Shown one piece after another: positions 60,490-64,000 of a DNA stretch of 64,000 bases; position 1 is the stretch's first letter, and each line of letters begins with the position of its first letter. A program made the position numbers and the translations under genes. Source of the stretch: Megamerina dolium (lineage: Eukaryota > Arthropoda > Insecta > Diptera > Megamerinidae); contig OY978526.1 in NCBI GenBank assembly GCA_963854835.1, positions 19,684,334 to 19,748,333 of the forward strand, in the 5' to 3' direction. The notes beneath the pieces were generated by a model, which searched no databases, was not told the DNA's origin, and saw only the letters and a list, made by a program, of their open reading frames with translations.

Positions 60490-60745
60490 CATATTAAATT
60501 TTTTTTTTTTTAGAAAAACTTCTCTATTTGCCAACGTAGTTGTCCTGTTAGCTCAATGCACTTCATCCAATGAGGTTTTCAAGTCTTCGTTATAATACAA
60601 TTTGACGAACTGCATAAAATAGGATTATTTTTCAGCAATGACTTCTTTGTTGAACTGGAAACATTTTACCACCAAGCCATTGCTTGGGTTCGAAATCTGG
60701 AAAATAAGAGCTGAAACCATTCCACAAATTTTAATTTGATGATAC
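60490..60745 (-). mobile_element. mariner transposase C-terminal remnant
   Basis: Reverse-strand frames give WLGGKMF/FNKEVIAEK, SYFMQFVKLYYNEDLK and HWMKCIELTGQLRWQIEKFF, the order of the mariner C-terminal end (GG-x-F, NEEVIAE, YF...FDKSYY, RWxKCIELxGDYVE). Two frame changes are needed. No catalytic block and no ends were seen. Confidence 0.5.
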
Positions 60746-60795
60746 CGAAATGGCTAACAAATGCGGTACACAAATCACCGACACTAAGTTCAGAT

Positions 60796-61472
60796 TTAAG
60801 GGGGAAGGGGACACCTTGAGCTGTCGGAAAATAAAGTATTTTCGGAATTTTTTTTTCAGCATTAAAACAATTTGCAATGATAAAATGTTTTATATGATTT
60901 TATTAGTTATCTTTTTTACAATAAATGTCAATTTTTTTTTGCTTAGATGTCGGGCTCCCTGTACACGCTGCACCAGGTCGCGTAGCCCCCCTCCAGCCCG
61001 GTTTTCCCCATCGGTGGGACATCTGGACCCTTGGCAAGTGAATCTGGAAAGTTAATTTTTACGAAAATGGTGGCTATTTATAAAAAATTGTTAATTTTTT
61101 AACTGTAAAATTTGCCTCAAAATCGTGCTTTAAAAATCCAAATGATAAAATATCAAAAATCGCATCCAGTATTTCGATGCAGAATTAAATTCTCGATAAT
61201 TTTGCAAGGTTTCATCAAAATCGGTTGAAAACTGCAAGCGTGATATGTCCCACCAGTTTACAAAATGTCGTTTCGAGATAAACGCGTTTGAAGTTTTAGA
61301 AACTCGCTCAGTGCCCCGGGAAATTTTTTAAAAAATCGTCTCGTTACCTCGTTTAAATATTTCTGGCGGACTATAGATGCATACTACATTAAAATACACA
61401 CCTCATAGAACATTTCAAGCAAATAAAAATAATTCGATTTTTCCAAACCGTCAAAGTGGTCTTCCCCCTTAA
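60796..61472. mobile_element. Non-autonomous element with TTAA ends and GGGGGAAG TIRs
   Basis: The left end TTAAGGGGGAAGGGGACACC and the right end (reverse strand) TTAAGGGGGAAGACCACTTT are inverted, and TTAA occurs at both outer edges. At 677 bp it has no transposase. The interior has an unusually GC-rich block (60950-61030) unlike the surrounding intron. TTAA duplication is the piggyBac hallmark, but the G-rich ends are not the usual piggyBac CCC ends, so the superfamily is uncertain. Confidence 0.55.
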
Positions 61473-61499
61473 AAGAAAAATTTAACCCCCTATTAGTCA

Positions 61500-61990
61500 T
61501 TCAATATGCATTTGAAACCATTTCCAATTGTAAATGAGAAAGGATTAATATTAATCATTTTAAAATGCGAAAGCGTCAATTACAAATGAGAATAGTCAAT
61601 TGTAAATGAGAAAGCGTCCAATGAAAATGCGAAATAATCAAACCCCTGTGTAAATGGGCCAAATATAGGGGAGCAGTGACTTCAGTGTTTATAAAAGCTC
61701 GAGGAGACTGCGAAAGATCATTTCCACATGCGTCATCATTCCATGCGGATGCAATTACCCATCAAGATATGCCCGTGAGCACATAAAAAATTGTATTTAT
61801 TATAATTATTTCAAAAATATGTAATAAAAATGAGTCTCTATTTCATTTGATGCTTTCTAATTTACAACTGTGACTGTTCTCATTTTCAATAAACGCTCTT
61901 TCCCATATACAATTGACTATTATTCTTATTTTCAATTGATGCTTTCTCATTTGCAAATGACGCTTTCACATTATAAAATGTGCCACATTA
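61500..61990. repeat. Fold-back structure built from short AAATGAGAAAGCGTC repeats
   Basis: The left side has repeated ATTGTAAATGAGAAAG, AAATGCGAAAGCGTCAATTA and TCAATTGTAAATGAGAAAGC. The right side (from about 61850) has the same motifs inverted: GATGCTTTCTAATTTACAAC, GATGCTTTCTCATTTGCAAA and TGACGCTTTCACATT. The unpaired middle runs about 61640-61850. It looks like a fold-back or MITE element with subterminal repeats. Confidence 0.65.
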
Positions 61991-62011
61991 TTTAATCTTA
62001 ATATCTTTTAT

Positions 62012-62180
62012 CGTGAGCCATTGCTCGGTGGTTAGTGCGTTGGCCTTCTGATCTCTAGATCGTGGGTTCTATCCCCGGCTGAAGCATATAAAATTTAACA
62101 TCGAAATATTTTTCTTGCGAAGAGCTCTTCAGGGCTTATAAGTGGAAGATATTTATTTATTTTATTTAATTTTTTTTTTT
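62012..62180 (+). mobile_element. tRNA-derived SINE with internal deletion
   Basis: Head with A-box-like GCTCGGTGGTTAGTGCG and B-box-like GATCGTGGGTTCTATCCCCG, then GGCTGAAGCATATAAAATTTAACATCG up to TTTCTTGCGAAGAGCTC. It jumps directly to the 3' end TTCAGGGCTTATAAGTGG and ends in a TTTA/T tail. About 170 bp of the body is deleted. Confidence 0.75.
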
Positions 62181-62534
62181 TTTTCTTTAACTTTTTAAAT
62201 TATATAATTATACGTTTAAGATCATATCGTCAAATTTTTTACTGCGCAAAAAATTAACAAGGGACTGGCATTTTTAATTTATGTTTCAAATATTGTGCTT
62301 TTTCCTCAAAAAAATAACACTAAAATCCACAAATTTTCTCTTTCCTCATTAAAATACAACAACATAACATTTGCCTGGCCTCAATATTAATATTACAATT
62401 CCTGCCTGGCCTCAATATTAATGATACTAAACTAAACCAAACTAGGTTTGCTTGGCTGATCCATAAGATCTCACGTAGACCAATACCAGTCCATTGGTGT
62501 GTTACCAAGTGAAATTGTGGGATTGCTTATATTT

Positions 62535-63170
62535 TGTTTTTAATACATTTTTTTGCGAGTTTCAATAAATCACTACCTTTGTGACCTGCAATGATTTCCA
62601 GGGTTATAAAAGACACAGATCCAAGGTAGTTGAAGCGCGATCTGTAGAGGGTTGGACAGTGACAAAGTAGATGCTCTAATGTCCTCCTAGCATTGACCTC
62701 GTCGCATGTTGTACATGCATCGTTTTGTACCAGACCAATTTTTGCGTAAGACGGAGTAAGGCAGTGTCCCGTAAGGACCCCAACCAGTAATTTACAATCC
62801 TCTCTTGGGTTAATCCCTGCCACAAAGACTCCGCTTCTTGAATCATTGATACTTCAATCTCTGTTTTCAATGTAGAAAGAGGCTTGCGCCAGCTTTGGCA
62901 AGTGCGTCCACTTTTTCATTCCCCTCAATTCCTTTTTGTCCGGTACCCAATAGACTATCCATCCATTTTCTACACTGTCGTACACATTGTGAGTTTATCG
63001 TTGCAGCTACTATTGCCTTAATAGCTGCTTGGCTGTCAAAGAATATATTAACCTGAGAGTTAAGAGGAGTGCGTTCAATCGCCAGCTCTGCTGCCTTCAT
63101 AGCAGCGCAGATCTCAGCCTGAAAGACGTTGCAGTGATCTGGAAGCTTATAAACCAAACTAAAGTATTAT
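62535..63170 (-). mobile_element. Non-LTR retrotransposon: RNase H domain and Cys-rich tail (second family)
   Basis: Reverse strand: NVFQAEICAAMKAAELAIER (catalytic Glu), VNIFFDSQAAIKAIVAATIN (catalytic Asp), GIEGNEKVDALAKAGASLF (last Asp), then LLVGVLTGHCLTPSYAKIGL, DACTTCDEVNARRTLEHLLC and HCPTLYRSRFNYLGS. The usual WVPGHS block is missing between KWMDSLLG and GIEGNEK, so a small deletion has removed the catalytic His. One frameshift lies near 62860. It differs in sequence from the family at 48480. Confidence 0.83.
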
Positions 63171-64000
63171 TTTAGAGTTTGAATAAATATTGAAATTATA
63201 TAAATTCAATATTAAATGCATTCCAGAAGAAATGAAGAATAATAAAGACGGCTACGATCAAAGCAATTTTTTTTAGACATTGAATTTTCACTAACCTTTT
63301 CAATGAAATAGAATCTGTTCTCCATAGCATGTATATATCTATCTATTTTTTTAAAATTACATTGAATTTTCACTAACCTTTTCAATGACATGAGCACTAT
63401 TGGAGATTGCATGCATGTCTCGTACAAAGTCAAATGAACATTTAATAGACCGCCCCATTGAAAACATCAACTTTGTTAATGAACACTTTGTCATTGTTCT
63501 TAGCTTAATATGTGATTATTATTATTATTATTGGCTGCAGGCTCGATATGAAATGAAATCTCAAAACTTGAAGTTTCCATATAAATATCATGCCTATATC
63601 GTAAGACAATAAGAAGGCGGAGTTCTACATTGTTTTGTTGCACTACTGACTCTATTGTTAGGGTCATACATACATTTTCCAATCTCTGAGAAACATACGA
63701 CGAAGGTTGAACAATAATATTGTAGATATAAACTATAACAATTTGGGTATTTACAGTGCAGTGTACGATCATAAAATTTGCAACATGGTTGCTCGTACAT
63801 TGTTCACATTTTTTATATGCGTTATACTTGGCGTCAATATCGAGATGGCAAATAAAATTTCATACATTTACTATGTTACATGGAATGCACATCTAAGCTA
63901 CTGTTTATATGAATGATGTACCTCTGTATAATCCACAGACACAACAACAGTCATGGCTAGATATATGCGTAGGTATAACAACAACATTTATCTATTTATA
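63171..64000. other. AT-rich intronic sequence at the window end
   Basis: A direct repeat of about 24 bp (TTGAATTTTCACTAACCTTT-CAATGA) occurs at 63281-63306 and 63363-63388. No cnc exon or element was recognised. Confidence 0.55.

Larger units (their letters stand above)
55129..64000 (+). other. cnc: Start of cnc downstream intron
   Basis: Begins with the donor GTAAGA and runs to the window edge without a recognisable further cnc exon. It contains the mariner-type remnants, inverted-repeat elements, SINE and RNase H-type retrotransposon fragment listed separately. Confidence 0.75.

Noticed and set aside
1..64000. Bacterial-style defence, secretion or biosynthetic system
   Set aside because: The sequence is a eukaryotic intron landscape with spliced exons and metazoan transposons. 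No clustered prokaryotic-type genes are present.

Overview
The window is insect nuclear DNA, almost certainly from a fly. It is AT-rich and lies inside a single host gene read on the + strand, cap-n-collar (cnc, the Nrf2/CncC transcription factor). Four coding exons are visible (23761-23946, 26910-27000, 54306-54385, 54487-55128). They join in one consistent frame and all have canonical AG/GT splice sites. They encode the N-terminal Keap1-contact region: a WKQDVDLG 'DLG' motif, then an ETGE motif, followed by an acidic, Asn/Asp-rich and His-rich segment. No start codon and no bZIP exon lie in the window. The open frame upstream of the first exon meets a stop before any ATG, and the fourth exon ends at a splice donor, so the gene extends past both edges.

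Everything else is intron: at least 23.7 kb upstream of the first visible exon, then introns of 3.0 kb, 27.3 kb and 101 bp, then more than 8.8 kb. The 27.3-kb intron is phase 1 and falls inside the Gly codon of ETGE, so the high-affinity Keap1 motif is encoded on two exons 27 kb apart.

The introns are packed with old and a few younger mobile elements. These include Tc1-like elements (2.1-3.2 kb; 27.9-29.7 kb), mariner-type elements (3.9-4.9, 5.0-5.7, 31.0-32.3, 34.3-35.9, 38.9-39.8, 55.6-56.1, 58.4-59.4 and 60.5-60.7 kb; several have DD41D spacing), and fragments of at least four non-LTR retrotransposon families. There are also several non-autonomous inverted-repeat elements, and about nine copies of a tRNA-derived SINE of roughly 300-365 bp with recognisable A and B boxes. 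Nesting is clear: a SINE sits in a mariner with a matching target duplication, a mariner interrupts another SINE, and two retrotransposon fragments sit in a Tc1-like element. Tandem arrays of about 154-156 bp units occur at 36.5-37.8 and 41.2-42.8 kb, with a related diverged array at 1-590. Many microsatellites are present.

There are no bacterial-type operons, CRISPR arrays, or authentic tRNA or rRNA genes. The fly assignment rests on the cnc protein sequence and the element types. A tephritid-like fly is plausible because DD41D ('rosa'-type) mariners were described there, but that is inference. The most unusual signals are the ETGE motif split by a giant intron, the SINE family, a perfect 27-bp hairpin at 9803-9865, and the triplicated end of a mariner at 59.1-59.4 kb.
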